64,000 nucleotides of DNA from Eutreptiella sp. 'Long Island Sound 2002'. Lineage: Eukaryota; Euglenozoa; Euglenophyceae; Eutreptiales; Eutreptiaceae. Of this stretch, positions 11,801 through 23,017 are shown in pieces (the stretch's first letter is position 1; the number at the start of each line of letters is the position of its first letter). The stretch is from positions 69,982,186-70,046,185 of the forward strand of contig OZ038380.1 of the NCBI GenBank assembly GCA_964036045.1. The letters are read 5' to 3'. The notes below the pieces were generated by a model, which ran no database searches, had not been told where the DNA came from, and saw only the letters and a program-made list of their open reading frames with translations. A program made the position numbers and the translations under genes.

Positions 11801-14800
11801 TATTGCTGACAAGGACGCCGCGATTTGTGAAAAGGATTCCAGGATTGCAGCTCTTGAAGGGAGTGTTGCTGAGAAGGAGGCCACTACCGTTGCTGACAAG
11901 CACATCACTGCTGACAATCATGCAAAGATTGCAGCTCTCGAGGAGAGTCTGGCAGAGCTGGAAGCCATTATTGCTCACAAGGACGCAGTGACTGGTGAGA
12001 AGGAAGCCAGGATTCTAGCTCTCGAGGAAACTGTTGCTGGCAAGAAGGCCACTGTTGCTGACAAGGATGCAAATATTGCTGAGAAGGTTGCCAGGATTGC
12101 ATATCTGGAGGAGAGCGTTTCAGAGAAGGAGGCTTTGATAGTTGACAGTGATGCCACCATTGCTGAGAAGGAGGCCAGAATTGTGGCCTTTGAACAGGAT
12201 CTTGTGGATAAGGATGCCATCGTAGCTGACAAGGATGCAAAGATTGCTGCGATGCATGCCTGGATTTCAGCTCTTGAGGAGCGCATTGCTGGCACAGATG
12301 CCATGATTGGCGAGAAGGAGGCTGGTATTTCGGCTCTTGAGCAGAAGGTCGAGGATAAGGATGCCACACTTGCTGACAAGAATCACAGGATTTTAGCTCT
12401 TGAGGAGAGTGTTGCTGAGCTGGAGACCATTCTTGCTGACAAGGACGCAATGATCTGTGAGAATGAGACCACCATTTCTGATAAAGAGGCCGGGATTTCA
12501 GCTCTGGAGGAGAGTGTTGCTGATAATAAGGCAACCATTGCTGACAAGGATGCAAATATTGCTGAGCAGTATACCAGAATTGAAGCTCTGGAGGCGAGCG
12601 TTGCAGAGAGAGACACCATGATTTCAGCTCTTAACCAGAGTGTTGCTGATAAGGATGCCACTATTTACGACAAGCATGCAGATCTTACTGACAAGGGTGT
12701 CAGGATTGCAGCTCTGGAAGAGATTGTTGCGGGGCTGGAAACTTCTATTTTCCACAAAGACGCTCTAATTGGCGAAAGAGACGCCAGCATTGCAGCTCTC
12801 GCGGAAAGTGTGGTGCACGTGGAGGCCACTATTGCTCACAAGGACACCACTGTTGCTGAAAGGAATGCCACGATTGCCGACAAGGATGCAAAGATTGCAT
12901 CTTTGGCTGGGGGTGTTGTTGATAAGCAGGTCAGGATTGGCGATCTTGAGAAGTGCATTTCTGATAAGGAGGCCAGGATTGCTGATATGGAGGCTAACAG
13001 TGCTACGGTCCTCGCTGACAAAGAAGCAAAAATCGCAGCTCTGGAGCAGTGTGTTGCACAGCTGGAGGATAATGTTGCTGACAAGAACGTCACGGTTGGT
13101 GAGAAGGAGGCCAATGTCACAGCACTGCAGGACAGTTTGGCAGAGAAGGTGGCCACTGTTGCTAATAAAGACGCCACAATTGCTGAAAAGAAGGCAGAGA
13201 TTGACGCCCTCAAGAAGAGTGTCGTGGAGAAGCACGAACAGCTCGGAGAACTGGATGCTATCATTGCCGCATTGAACGCTGCTGTTGCGGACAAGGATGC
13301 CAGGATTGGGAAGATGGAGGCAAGCTTTGCACACAGGGAGGCAAGCATCGTAGACATGGACGCGAACCTTGCAGCCCTTGGGGCCAGCAATGCTGAAAGA
13401 GAGGCAACAATTGCAGAAAGGGACGCCATTATTGCTGGACTGCAGGCCAACATGGCTGATCAAGCAGCCAGGATCACCGAGCTGGAGGGCAGTGTTGCAG
13501 AGAAAGAGGCATTCACTGCTGAGATGCATGCCATCATTGCAGACAAGACAGCCATGATAACAGAATTAACGACCGCTGTTGACCGGAAAGAGGCAGGCAT
13601 TGCTGAAAAGGAATCCATCGTAGCTCAGAAAGATGCCAGGATTGCAGAGATGGAGGCAAACACAGTGGAACTGGATGCCATTATTGCTGAACGGCAAGGT
13701 ATGATAACGGAGAAGGATGCCATGATGACCGAAATTGAAGACCGTGTAGCAGCGAAAGACCGCAAACTCTCGGAGGAAGCTGCCACCATTTCCGAACTGC
13801 GCAGCAATATTGCAGAGAAAGCAGCCGCCATCATGGGCCTTCAGGCTGAAATTGCAGAGAAAGAGGCCAGCACTGTCCAGAAGGATGCCAACATTATTGA
13901 GAAGGATTTCAGAATTGCTGAATTGGAGGTCAGTATTGCAGGAAAGGAGGCGTGTGTTGCGGAAAGGGACGCCAGCATTGCAGAAAAGGATGCCACCATT
14001 GCAGAAATGGGAGCCAGCATTGCGGAGAAGGATTCCACGATTGCCAACTTGGAAGGTCAAATTGCAGACAAGGAGGCTATCATCTCAGAGAGGGATGACG
14101 ACCTTTCGAAACAGATTGCCACCATTGCAGAAATGCACGATGCTGTTGCAGAGAAGGCAGCTGCCATAGCAGAATTGCAGTCTAGCGCCGCAGACCAGGA
14201 CGCAAAGATGGTTGACAGGGGTGGCAAGATTGCAGAATTGGAGGCTACTGTTTCGGAATTGAAGGCCACCATAGCAGACAGGGATGTTCAGATTTTTCAG
14301 AAAGATGCCACCATTGCAGACAGGGACGCCAATATTGCTGAGCAGCGGGCCAAGATTGCAGATTTGGATGGGAGAGTTGCAGAGAAGGATGCACGCATCG
14401 TCGAGCAGGATGAAAGCATCATGGATAAGTCACACACCATTGCAGAAATGGAGACCATTATTTTGCAGAAAGATGGCCAAATTTCTGAGATGGATGGCAC
14501 AATTGCTGAAATGAAGGGTGCTATGGCAGACAAGGACGCAATGATTGTGCAGATGGAGGCCAGCATTGCAGACAAGGAGACCAGCATAGCGGAAAAGGAT
14601 GCGATCATGGCCGAGATGAAGATGCGTGTTTCGCAGCAAGATGACCAAATTTCGGAGAAAGACGCCATCATTGCAGAAACACACGGTGGCATTCTGAAAA
14701 GGGAGGACAGCATCGCAGACATGAAGGCCCTAATTGCAAGTAAGGAGGCCAACATCATAGCAAAGGATGCCACCATTCGGGAGCTGGAGTTCAGCATTTC

Positions 14801-15835
14801 AGGAAAAGATGGCCAGCTTTCTGAAAAGGCGGCCGCCCTCGCAGAACTGCAGGTTAACATCGCAGATAAGGCAGCCAGCATCAAAGAACTGGAGGCTCTT
14901 ATTGTAGCGATGGAGGCAACCATTGCGGAGAGGGACGCCGATATGGCAGACAAGGCAGCCAATATCACAGCACTGGAGAGCAGTGTTGCCAAGCAAGATG
15001 CCAGCATCGCCGAGAAGGACGCCAAGATTGCCCATCTGGAGGCGAGTACTGCAGAGATGGAGGAAAGCGTTGTCGACAAGAACGCCCGTATGGCAGACTT
15101 AGAGATCACCATTTTGCAGAAAAGTGGCCAAATCGCTGAGAAGAATGCCACTATCGCGGAGATACAGAAAGAGCTTGCAGACAGAGATGCCAGGATTGCG
15201 GAGATGGAAGCCAGCAGTGCAGAAAAAGAGGCACGTATTGTTGAGAAGGACGCGAGAATTGTAGAAATGGAGGTCAGTGTTGCAGAGAAGGAGGCAATCA
15301 TCCATGAGAAAGAGGCCAGCATTGCAGACCAGACGGCCCAGCTTTCTGGAAACAATGCCACGGTTGCAGACATGGAGGCCACTGCTGCAGAAATGCAGGC
15401 CAGAAATGCAGAGAAAGATACAAGAATTGAAGAATTGGAGGCCAATGCATCAGAGAAAGACAGCGAAATTTCGGAGAAAAATGCTGCCATTGCGGAGATG
15501 CACCTTGGCATTGTTGAAAGGGATGCCAGCATCGCAGAGCACGCCACCACCATAGCAGAAAAGGATGGCAAATTAATCGAGCAAGGGGCCTGTATTGCAG
15601 ATATGGAGGCCACGATTGTGGAATTGGAGCATGCTGTCGCAGAAAAGGAGGACGCCATTGTGCAGAAGGCTGCCAACGCTGAGACATTGCAGGCGGCCAT
15701 CGAAGAGTACAAGGAGCACATTGCTGCAATGCAGGGAAGCATTGCAGAAAAGGATGCCATCATTGCACAAAACGAAGAGCACGCCGCAGAGCAGGCCGAG
15801 AGGCTTCGAATTTACATGGAAGCTGATAAAAAGAG
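8882..15835 (+). CDS. Coiled-coil gene, giant exon B (phase 2 to 2)
   Basis: One uninterrupted 6,954-bp exon encodes about 2,318 residues. It begins after CCCTTTCAG; the open frame does extend back to 8,658, but the coiled-coil pattern starts at TQLIQD, directly after this acceptor, and the first base completes the split arginine codon of exon A. It ends at AAAGAG|GTAGAA. Nearly the whole exon is seven-residue repeats, mostly I-A-E-K-D-A-x alternating with I-A-A-L-E-E-S and V-A-E-L-E-A-x. Position 1 is Ile/Val and position 2 Ala; position 4 is Lys in one repeat class and Leu in the other. There are almost no prolines and very few aromatics. The last ~40 residues leave the strict repeat (RLRIYMEADKKR). 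The start resembles the exon at 17,960. Such a product would be a rod hundreds of nanometres long. I do not recognise a named family. Confidence 0.82.
11211..11884 (+). repeat. Recent internal duplication in exon B (462-bp shift)
   Basis: A near-identical stretch of about 210 bp occurs at 11,211–11,422 and 11,673–11,884; its peptide begins IAALHECVAGLEANIGDRDA. A third, more diverged relative (NECVAGLEANIVERHA) lies between them. The shift is 154 residues, exactly 22 heptads, so register is kept. Confidence 0.8.
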
Positions 15836-17959
15836 GTAGAACTCAATTGTATGCAGGGAGTGCAGCGATAGGCCTGGGGTTTTATGTGATTTGCCCAACG
15901 CATATGGTAGACCTTTTTTTGGCTGTTGTCAAGAGAGGAAACTAATCGTGTGGTGCGATGTGCGGTGCATGCGCAGTGTGCTCAACCTTGGGCGTTGCCT
16001 TTCTCGCTTGTTCATGTGGCACAAATATGCCTTCCCCTTGTACTTTTTCTAAGCACCTCACCAGCCCTGTAGCCCGCCTCTTTGCTGTGATGGCCCCAAA
16101 GAGATCATCTTTCTCCTCTCATCATCAACCTACGGCCTCCCTCGGCAGGCTTGTATGCTTGCCCCTTCGGCCACCGTGTTTCTGCCAACCTGAAAATTCC
16201 TGGAAAAAACCCTCAGGCTGCTCATCATGAAGCGGAGGATTTCCTCCCAACACACAACATTCCTGAATCAAACGCACAGGCAAATTTTTTTTATGTTGGC
16301 GGTTCACCACCTCCCCTCACCCCACTGTTTCAACCCTCTGTTCTTTGCAGTCGCATCCTGGGGTTCCTCACACTGGTGATGAAAAATGAAGTTTTAAGGG
16401 TGCAGAATGGAGTACAATGGTGGGGTCGGAGGTTCTGCCCCCATGGCGCCCACTCCCCTATGGCGCCAGCAGGTCCATTTCGGCCCCGCCGAACGGCTGT
16501 GAAGTTGGGTGCTTTCCACCACCAATGTTGGATGTGTGACACGGTGCAGGGTAGTGAAGTCTGCAATTTTCTGCAAGTTTCCGCTTTTCATCGCAATTTA
16601 TTGCATTTTTCGGAATTGTTTCTGGCTTGTCCATCTTGCATGCCTGTTGATGCTGTTTCAACGTGCACTTATATGGCTGCCCACAACTACTGTAGACCAA
16701 AAATCCTCAATCTTGTCCGTGCCTCCAAACGAGGGAATGGTTCCTTCCTGTGCTACAGGAGCATGTTGCAGTGTGTTTGTCAATGTGCAACTGTCACTTG
16801 CTGGCGTCCCATACTCTGTTTCTTTCTTGGTGCCACCAGCAATTTGGCATCCCCATCTGAGACACTCCCCCTGTGCAAGCGGCTGCGTAAGTTGCTGCAT
16901 CTGGTCCCTTGAAGAGGAAACATGGGGCAGGTCGTTGGGGTGCAGGGGCAAGGTATTGCAGCATGTCCCCATGGCAGAGGAACGAATACCTCCCTTATGA
17001 GCCACTTGAGGTTCGAGTTTCTGACAAGAACGAGGATGATTTGTTCTGCAGCAGTTATGCAAAAGCTGTCTCTCATCAACAAGAGACATTTGTGCAGTCG
17101 CACACTGACAGCAAGGGGCACCAACAAGCACACAACATGGACAAGCTTCGAGAGCAAAAACACGCAGAACGAGCTGAGGCAACCCCAATCCCAGATGTAG
17201 CACAACGTGTCAGCACATTGGCACAGCCAACTCGGCTACATGTCGCCAGGTTGGGTGACAACCTCCGCCGCCTTTGGGTCATGCTTCAATTCTGTGGTGA
17301 TATCAAGGGCTGGCTCCTGCAATGTGATGCCAGCAGACCATGTTGCACGGGTCACCAGGTGTTACTTGTCGCTTACACTGCACTATCCAGGCAACATCTC
17401 ATTTGAAGGTTTGCACACACAACAGACAGCCATTTGCACACAGGTCACAACAGTTGCACAAAAAGACCAGCTTCCATTTTGGTCTCTTGAAACCAAACCC
17501 GGACCAGTCTATTTCTGTACGTGCAGAATTTTTTGTACACATTACATCTCTTTTTCATTGGTCGTGAGAGCCGTGGCTCCATTTGTATCTCAAGCAAAAC
17601 GGCCTCCTTGGCAGGGGGTGTGGGCAGCTGCAACCATCAACACTGTAGGGATGAGGTCTTTGGAGTGGAGGAGACCGTTGTTGCATGCAAACCATTTAGG
17701 CCACCGTGTCCCTGCCTACCTTCCCAAAGGGTGTACATTGCACTAAAGCGTTGCGTCCTCTGACGCGCGCGGTGTGGTGCGCAGTGCGTTTCAGCACCCT
17801 CTTGGGTTGAGCTCCAGATGCGCAGTGCATCGGCGGATTCATGATTGAAGAGGCTCTTTGACAAAAGTGAGGCATGTGTGAGCGCCCATGGCAATGCCAA
17901 CGTCAAATACTGTGACATTGCATGAAATTCTGCGGAGGCCTCTTCACTGCGTTGTACAG
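15836..17959 (+). other. Intron between exon B and exon D
   Basis: It starts GTAGAA and ends GTTGTACAG. No supported coding sequence is seen. The minus-strand frame at 16,658–17,203 is cysteine-rich without a recognisable domain and is treated as chance. A repeat shared with a later intron lies at 17,610–17,800. Confidence 0.55.
17610..17800 (+). repeat. Intronic dispersed repeat, copy 1
   Basis: It shares GTGTGGGCAGCTGCAACCA, AGGCCACCGTGTCCCTGCC, a CCAAAGG-GTGTA piece and the ending GTGCGTTT with 21,275–21,455, in the same order and orientation. Confidence 0.6.
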
Positions 17960-18122
17960 GATGCAACTGATTCAAGACCAAAGTGCAGAGCTACAATCCA
18001 TGTTCAGTGATTTGATGGCAGATTTCAAGGGTCAGATGAAGCACGCTGAAGACCTCCAGCACCGAAATGATAGCTTGGAATCAATCATCACGAGTCTGCA
18101 AACGGAGGGGTCAGAATCCGTG
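17960..18122 (+). CDS. Coiled-coil gene, exon D (phase 2 start, donor uncertain)
   Basis: After GTTGTACAG the frame reads R-MQLIQDQSAELQSMFSDL, closely matching the start of the giant exon (R-TQLIQD ... LRSTVADLEA). The split arginine codon is completed in the same way. About 50 residues of amphipathic helix follow, up to LESIITSLQTEG. The 3' end is unclear: the best-looking donor, GGAGGG|GTCAGA at 18,109, leaves phase 2, while GTG|GTTTGC at 18,122 leaves phase 0, as needed to join 18,403. A micro-exon ending at the strong donor AAT|GTAAGT (18,328) could also reconcile the phases. The exon start is much firmer than its end. Confidence 0.6.
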
Positions 18123-18402
18123 GTTTGCATCCTCATGTTTGCGAATGCTTCCGATCGTTCTTGGTTCAAGTCAGCATTCCAAGTAGCTTCTTTGTTGCAT
18201 TGTGCATCATCGGAACTTCGGTTGTGACACTTGCATCCGTCCCTTCCATTGTCTTGCTGTCCTGGCAAACGATCACTGCAAGCCACTCTTTGGGTAGCGT
18301 TGAGCTTGGGCATTTGCATCTCTTCAATGTAAGTATGCTGTGACTTTAATGTCGTCACAGAATGCTGGCTGTCCGTCGTCCAAACTTCAAACTTGAATGC
18401 AG

Positions 18403-19113
18403 GTGGCAATGGAGCAATTGAGACAACAAAAAGTTGAGTTGCAAATATTGAGTGCTCAACACAAAGCATCCATCGACGAGCTGAAGGCTGACAACGCCCA
18501 GAAGGACGCCAGTATTGCAAATGTGGAGGCCAAATGTGCTGAGAAGGATGGCGCCATCGCCACAAAGGATTCCAAGATTGCAGAACTGGAGGCGAGGAGT
18601 GCCGAATTGGAGGCTAGCAATACTGAAAAAGAGGGCTGCATTGCGGAGTTGGAAGACAGAATTACTGAGAAAAACGCCAACATTGCTGAGAAGGATACCA
18701 GGATTGCGGAATTGGAGGCCAGTATCGCTGGGAAGGACACCAGCATTACAGAATTGGAAGCCAACATCAATGAAAGGAATGTCGGCATCACAGAGAAGGA
18801 CGCCAGGATTGCTGAACTGCAAGCCAGCATTATTGAAAAGCATGCCGCGATTGAAGAGTTGGAGGCCACCATTACTGAGAAGGATGCTACAATTGCAGAA
18901 AAAGTGGCCAGCATCGAGAAGAGGGATGTAAGCATTGCTGAAAAGGTTGCCAGTATCACAGAGATGAATGGCAGCATTGCAAATTTGGAGGGCACTATCG
19001 CCGAAAAAGATGTCACCATTGCTGAAATTGAGCGTGAGAAAAATGCCAGCGTTGCTGAGAAGGATGCCAGCATTGCTGAGAAGGATGCCAGCATTGCTGC
19101 GATGGAGGCAAAG
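18403..19113 (+). CDS. Coiled-coil gene, exon C (phase 0 to 0)
   Basis: The exon starts after TTGAATGCAG and ends at GCAAAG|GTGTGA, giving 237 residues in phase 0 at both ends. The first ~30 residues (VAMEQLRQQKVELQILSAQH) resemble exon A, sharing the LRxxxxELQIL core. The rest is heptads such as IAEKDTR, IAELEAS, ITEKDAT and IAEKVAS, ending in a perfect repeat of SIAEKDA. An in-frame TGA directly upstream at 18,394–18,396 excludes a longer exon. The frame would stop just past the donor, as in exons A and B. No globular domain is present. Confidence 0.72.
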
Positions 19114-19810
19114 GTGTGAAGCTTCCACATTTGTTGTTTCTTTTCCGTTCAGGCGCCGTGTGGTGGTTGAAATTATTTTATGTATGTTTGCGAGACTTGT
19201 TCTCGGCGTAGCAGGAGTGGCGGGAGAGCAAGAGGGGATACAGAGATTGTGGATTTGTCATCGGTCCTGCCTGCTTCTTGATCATTGAGTATAGCCTGAG
19301 AAAGTGCAAGCATTGGCAAGTGCGAGGTCTGCAGGGCTTTACTTGGCGTGCCAACAAGTCAATTTGTTTGATATCCGTGTGAACACCCTGTTTCTGACCG
19401 CTGCGATATCTTTCAGACAGGCCAAAGTGCTGACGGTCGGGCGGCGGTATGTTTGCAATCATCAGTGCGTTACCCAGCTCTGGTTTTGGAAGTTCCTTTG
19501 CCCATCCTCATGGCAGTCTGTAAGGGAATGTTCCGTGTGTTTTGATTTGTTTGGGGTAAAGAGGCGGCCCTAAAAACCGCCTGTTTTCTTTCTCAGCGGC
19601 CTCGGTTACCCTTCAACGGTCACCACCATGTAACACACACACTTTTTTTGTCGATCTTTTCGTTGCTGTTCAACCCCCCCCCCCCCGTTTTTCAGCAGAG
19701 ATCTGTCTTAGCAGTGTCCCAAAGCAGGGCAATGCAGCGATTGTGCAACAGCCGTCCAAAAAATTTGACATGTGGTGGTGCTTGTGCCATGCAAAGTGTC
19801 CGCCATGTAG
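19114..19810 (+). other. Intron between exon C and exon E
   Basis: 697 bp, GTGTGA to CATGTAG. It contains an ACACAC run and a C run near 19,675; no gene is seen. Confidence 0.5.
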
Positions 19811-19914
19811 ATTTCTGATTTCGAAGCGGCGCAACTGCGAATGGAGGAGCAGTTCAACGCACGTGTCGAGGAGGCTGCACAATGGAAGTCGCAGGCCGCC
19901 GCTGCCGAGGACAG
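19811..19914 (+). CDS. Coiled-coil gene, exon E (phase 0 to 2)
   Basis: After GCCATGTAG the frame reads ISDFEAAQLRMEEQFNARVE and continues to AAAAEDR, with the arginine codon split at AG|GTTTGT. It encodes about 35 residues of helical, charged sequence. Length is 104 nt, exactly one heptad (21 nt) shorter than the 125-nt exons at 25,014 and 30,286, which have the same phases and a similar R-ending. It is too short to call alone; support comes from splice signals, phase and similarity to the other exons. Confidence 0.6.
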
Positions 19915-20284
19915 GTTTGTTTGTTGCTTCATGTTGCTGTCGCATGCTGACAGCGATCCCATGCGATACCATACCGGCGAAGAAGTTTTGCTTTTGCTGG
20001 GTGTTCCAATGGCCGAAAGTGCTGTTTCTCAGGACTACGGTGTCTCAAGGTCCTGGTTAGGAAATGCAAACCACCACACATGGCAACTATACGACATAGA
20101 ACCTAGTGTCTCATGTGCGACAGCAGGACAACTCCAAGAAAACCCGCCAAAGAGTACCTGCAAGCTTCAAGGAGGGAGATTGGGTCTTGGTTCATCATTC
20201 CCGTTTGCCCTCGTGGCCAAGGGATAAAACTGATGTCCCTTTCTTTGGCCCCCATCGTATCTCAAGCATCGATGGGGCCCACAT

Positions 20285-20753
20285 TAAACCCCCCCACCAA
20301 ATACCATACCCCCCCCCCAAATACTATACCCCCCAAATAGTATACCCCCCTTGGCTTAATAAGCGTTTTGCCAAATACTATACCCCCTTTTCATCACATA
20401 CAAGCAAAAGAAACACGAACAGATTTGAGATACGGTCTCAACACCACTGCACAGTAGCTCACTTGAAGAAAGCGGTGATTATGGTTTAGCCTCTTTACAT
20501 TGGAAACACTGCGGGAGGCGTGGGCCACAGCAGCAGAAGGTGCTGCTCCAGCTCCATCAGCACCTGTGACACACATTCACAAAAGCCTCATCAGGATCAA
20601 ATTTGTAGTCAGGCAAAGAGCGGAGGCTGAGGGTGAGGGTGACAGCGAAACACCCAAATAGTATACCCCCCCAAATAGTATACCCCCCTGGCCCTATTGA
20701 GCGTCAGGCAAATACCGTACCCCGGGGTATGGTATTTGAGGGGGGGGGGTTTA
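20285..20753. mobile_element. Small inverted-repeat (MITE-like) element
   Basis: CAAATACCATACCCC at 20,298–20,312 is the exact reverse complement of GGGGTATGGTATTTG at 20,724–20,738, and the arms extend outward through a C or G run to TAAACC / GGTTTA. Inside both ends are direct copies of AAATAGTATACCCCCC, each followed by a link containing GAGCG or AAGCG and then a GCC/GGCAAATAC piece. It is about 470 bp long and has no coding capacity. No clear target-site duplication is visible. Confidence 0.6.
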
Positions 20754-21274
20754 CTGTGAGATGTTCTCCCCGACGAATGCGCAGTGCGTGCAGTGCTATG
20801 CGCGGCGCGCACGGTTTCGCACCCGCTATTTTATGAATGCCCTATTTTTCATTTAGTCACTGCAGGCTGTAAACACCACACTCCCACAAACATAAGTAGA
20901 GCTTGTGGGAAGGAGGCAGGATCGAAACTTTGCTATTACCCACCTCCTTCGGCAAGGGGAGGCACACCTAGAGACCGTCGCCCCTGATGATTAAGGGTGT
21001 GGAGTTGTGAGCGTCGGGTTCGTCCCTCCTTTCTGCTGACGAGCAGGATGCAGAGAATGAGGAGGAGGACTCTAACTGAGTGACATGAACGTCTGGAACC
21101 TCATAGGCCACAGCACCCTGTGGGGCACCTTGCGGGAATGAGCAACCTGTGAGGTTCCAACCGCGACACGTGTCGAAGCTACTGCTCCACAGGCCCCAGG
21201 GCACCCTGTGGGGCACTCTCTTTGTGCTGAAGAGTTGTCTTTGTGCTCAACGCCCCCCCCCCCCCCCCCCGACA

Positions 21275-21455
21275 GGGTGTGTGTGCAGCTACAACCACCA
21301 TGATATTGGTGAGGAGGTAGAATGGAGGCTTCCATTGTTGTGTGCCAACCCAGTAGGCCACCGCGTCCCTGCCACCCTGAAAATCTGCCAAAGGTGTGTA
21401 ACATAGTAACGAAGGACGAGCCCACAGTGCTATGCGCGGTGCGTTTGTTTCTCTC
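21275..21455 (+). repeat. Intronic dispersed repeat, copy 2
   Basis: The counterpart of 17,610–17,800. It is preceded by a long C run (21,246–21,266). Confidence 0.6.
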
Positions 21456-21809
21456 ATATCTCTGCCACAAACCATACCTCATTTGGGGGTAATGAGGGGG
21501 GTGGCACCTTGTGAAAACGGATTGCGGTTTGCTCCTTCAGTGCTGCATGAGAACACGAAAGTGCGACAGAAGGACCCAGCCCACCCCCTGAGTGTGGGCA
21601 GTTTCATTGCCGAGTGACCAAGGCATGCAAGCGCATTACAGACCACATGTTGTGTACTGCCAGCCAACCGAAGAGTACTGCTTATTGAAGCCAATCATAT
21701 CTTTTGCACCACAGTTTTGCCTGTAGATTTTGCTGCAGGTTAACAGGATGTGCTGGTTTTTTTCACTGGGATTATGCCTGCAATGTGCCATAGTTTATGT
21801 ATCCATTGC

Positions 21810-21885
21810 GTGTGTGCCTGTGTGCGTGCGCGCGTGCGTGTGTGTGCATGTGTGTGTGCGTGCGTGCGTGCGGGTGGGTGGGTGC
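21810..21885. repeat. TG/CG microsatellite
   Basis: Alternating TGTG, TGCG and GGTGGGTG units. It generates spurious cysteine-valine-rich open frames. Confidence 0.8.
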
Positions 21886-22827
21886 GTGCCGTGTGTGGGC
21901 TGTGCAAAAGCTTCACCTGTATTTTGCCCGTCGTGGAAGCGGTGGGGGACTTGTATTGTGCCGTGGCGTTCTCTCTCCTGCCGGCGCTTCGACGTGCAGT
22001 TATTCCCAACGCCGCAAGATCCTACCCCCCCCCCCTTGTCCTTCCCCGCCCCTTGTCCTTCCCCAGGGGGGGGTGGGGGACCATCACTTGGTGAACCCCA
22101 AAAGGGCCAAGCCACCGCCCAAGGGTGCTGTCCAAAGCATTCCTGTGGAAAGTGGTGAGCATGTTCAAGAATTCAAGGTCAAATTGAGCAGGACGAAGAA
22201 ATTCTACACCTAGCGAGTCAAGGAGTAAATGTCATTACATTGGCAGCCCATTGAGCGCGCGCATGATTTTCATACTGTTGCATTACTTGCTTTCATTTGT
22301 CACTGTGTCATTTTTTATGCTGTGTTATTTCGTCTTCTACCGCAATTTCTGTGCCCCACAGGGTGCGCGTACAGCCGTACTACGGTCCCCCGGGGGTGGT
22401 GGGGGACCGTCACTTGGTGACCGTCCCCCAGGGGGTGGCAGGGGACCGTCTTCCCTGGGGTGGGGAAGGACATGGGGGGGGAGGGTACTCGAAAGTGGCT
22501 GTGGTTCAGGAGCCGGACCAGCCACACCAAAGGCCAGAATACCCGGATACCCGGCGCGCCACCCATGGGGAACACGAAACCTCGGCGACACACCAACGAA
22601 CTAGTTCCCTGACCCCTGATGGCATCACGCCGTCTTTGTGCAAGAGAAAGAGGGTGGCACGTGGTGATGTTGCCGAGTTGTCTCTCGGTCCGAACCTCCG
22701 GTTGGGCAAGCATTACAATGTGGCCGGGATGTCAGAGATGGAACAAATGCACTGCGCCCCCGAGTGCAGCGATCGCCTGCCTGAGCACCCCAAATCCCAC
22801 CTCTGCCGCTGTGCATGCGGCCTTCAG

Positions 22828-23017
22828 GATGCGGCAGTTGGAGGGCCAAATGGTCGTCCTCAAGAAGAGCGCCGCTGCCGCCGATGAGGAGTGTGAATCG
22901 CTGACGTTAGAGGTCGAGCAGTTGAGGGAGAAGGTGTTTGCTCTTGAGCAGGACAGTGATGGTGTCCATCAGGAGTGTGCCTCGCTGACTTCGGAGGTGC
23001 AGCAGCTGAGAGCAAAG
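22828..23017 (+). CDS. Coiled-coil gene, exon F (phase 2 to 0)
   Basis: After GGCCTTCAG the first base completes an arginine codon and the frame reads MRQLEGQMVVLKKSAAAADE, ending QLRAK at GCAAAG|GTGTGG. It encodes 63 complete codons of clear heptad coiled coil. It is a longer relative of the exon at 29,764 (VHQLEAQVETL), with a 63-nt difference, exactly three heptads. An internal repeat is visible at 28-residue spacing (EECESLTLEVEQL and QECASLTSEVQQL). Both junction phases match the neighbouring exons. Confidence 0.72.

Larger units (their letters stand above)
19915..22827 (+). other. Intron between exon E and exon F
   Basis: 2,913 bp, GTTTGT to GCCTTCAG. It holds a small inverted-repeat element, a dispersed repeat, a TG-rich microsatellite and repeated GTGGGGGACCRTCACTTGGT motifs (about 22,071 and 22,399). 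Open frames across it are low complexity and not called. Confidence 0.55.

Noticed and set aside
8919-15782. Many minus-strand reading frames opposite the giant exon (serine-, alanine- and leucine-rich)
   Set aside because: They are antisense shadows of the heptad repeat; the plus-strand frame is uninterrupted for 6.9 kb and fits splice phases.
16658-17203. 181-codon minus-strand frame in the intron after the giant exon
   Set aside because: No domain, no splice support, and overlapping frames on the other strand are equally long.
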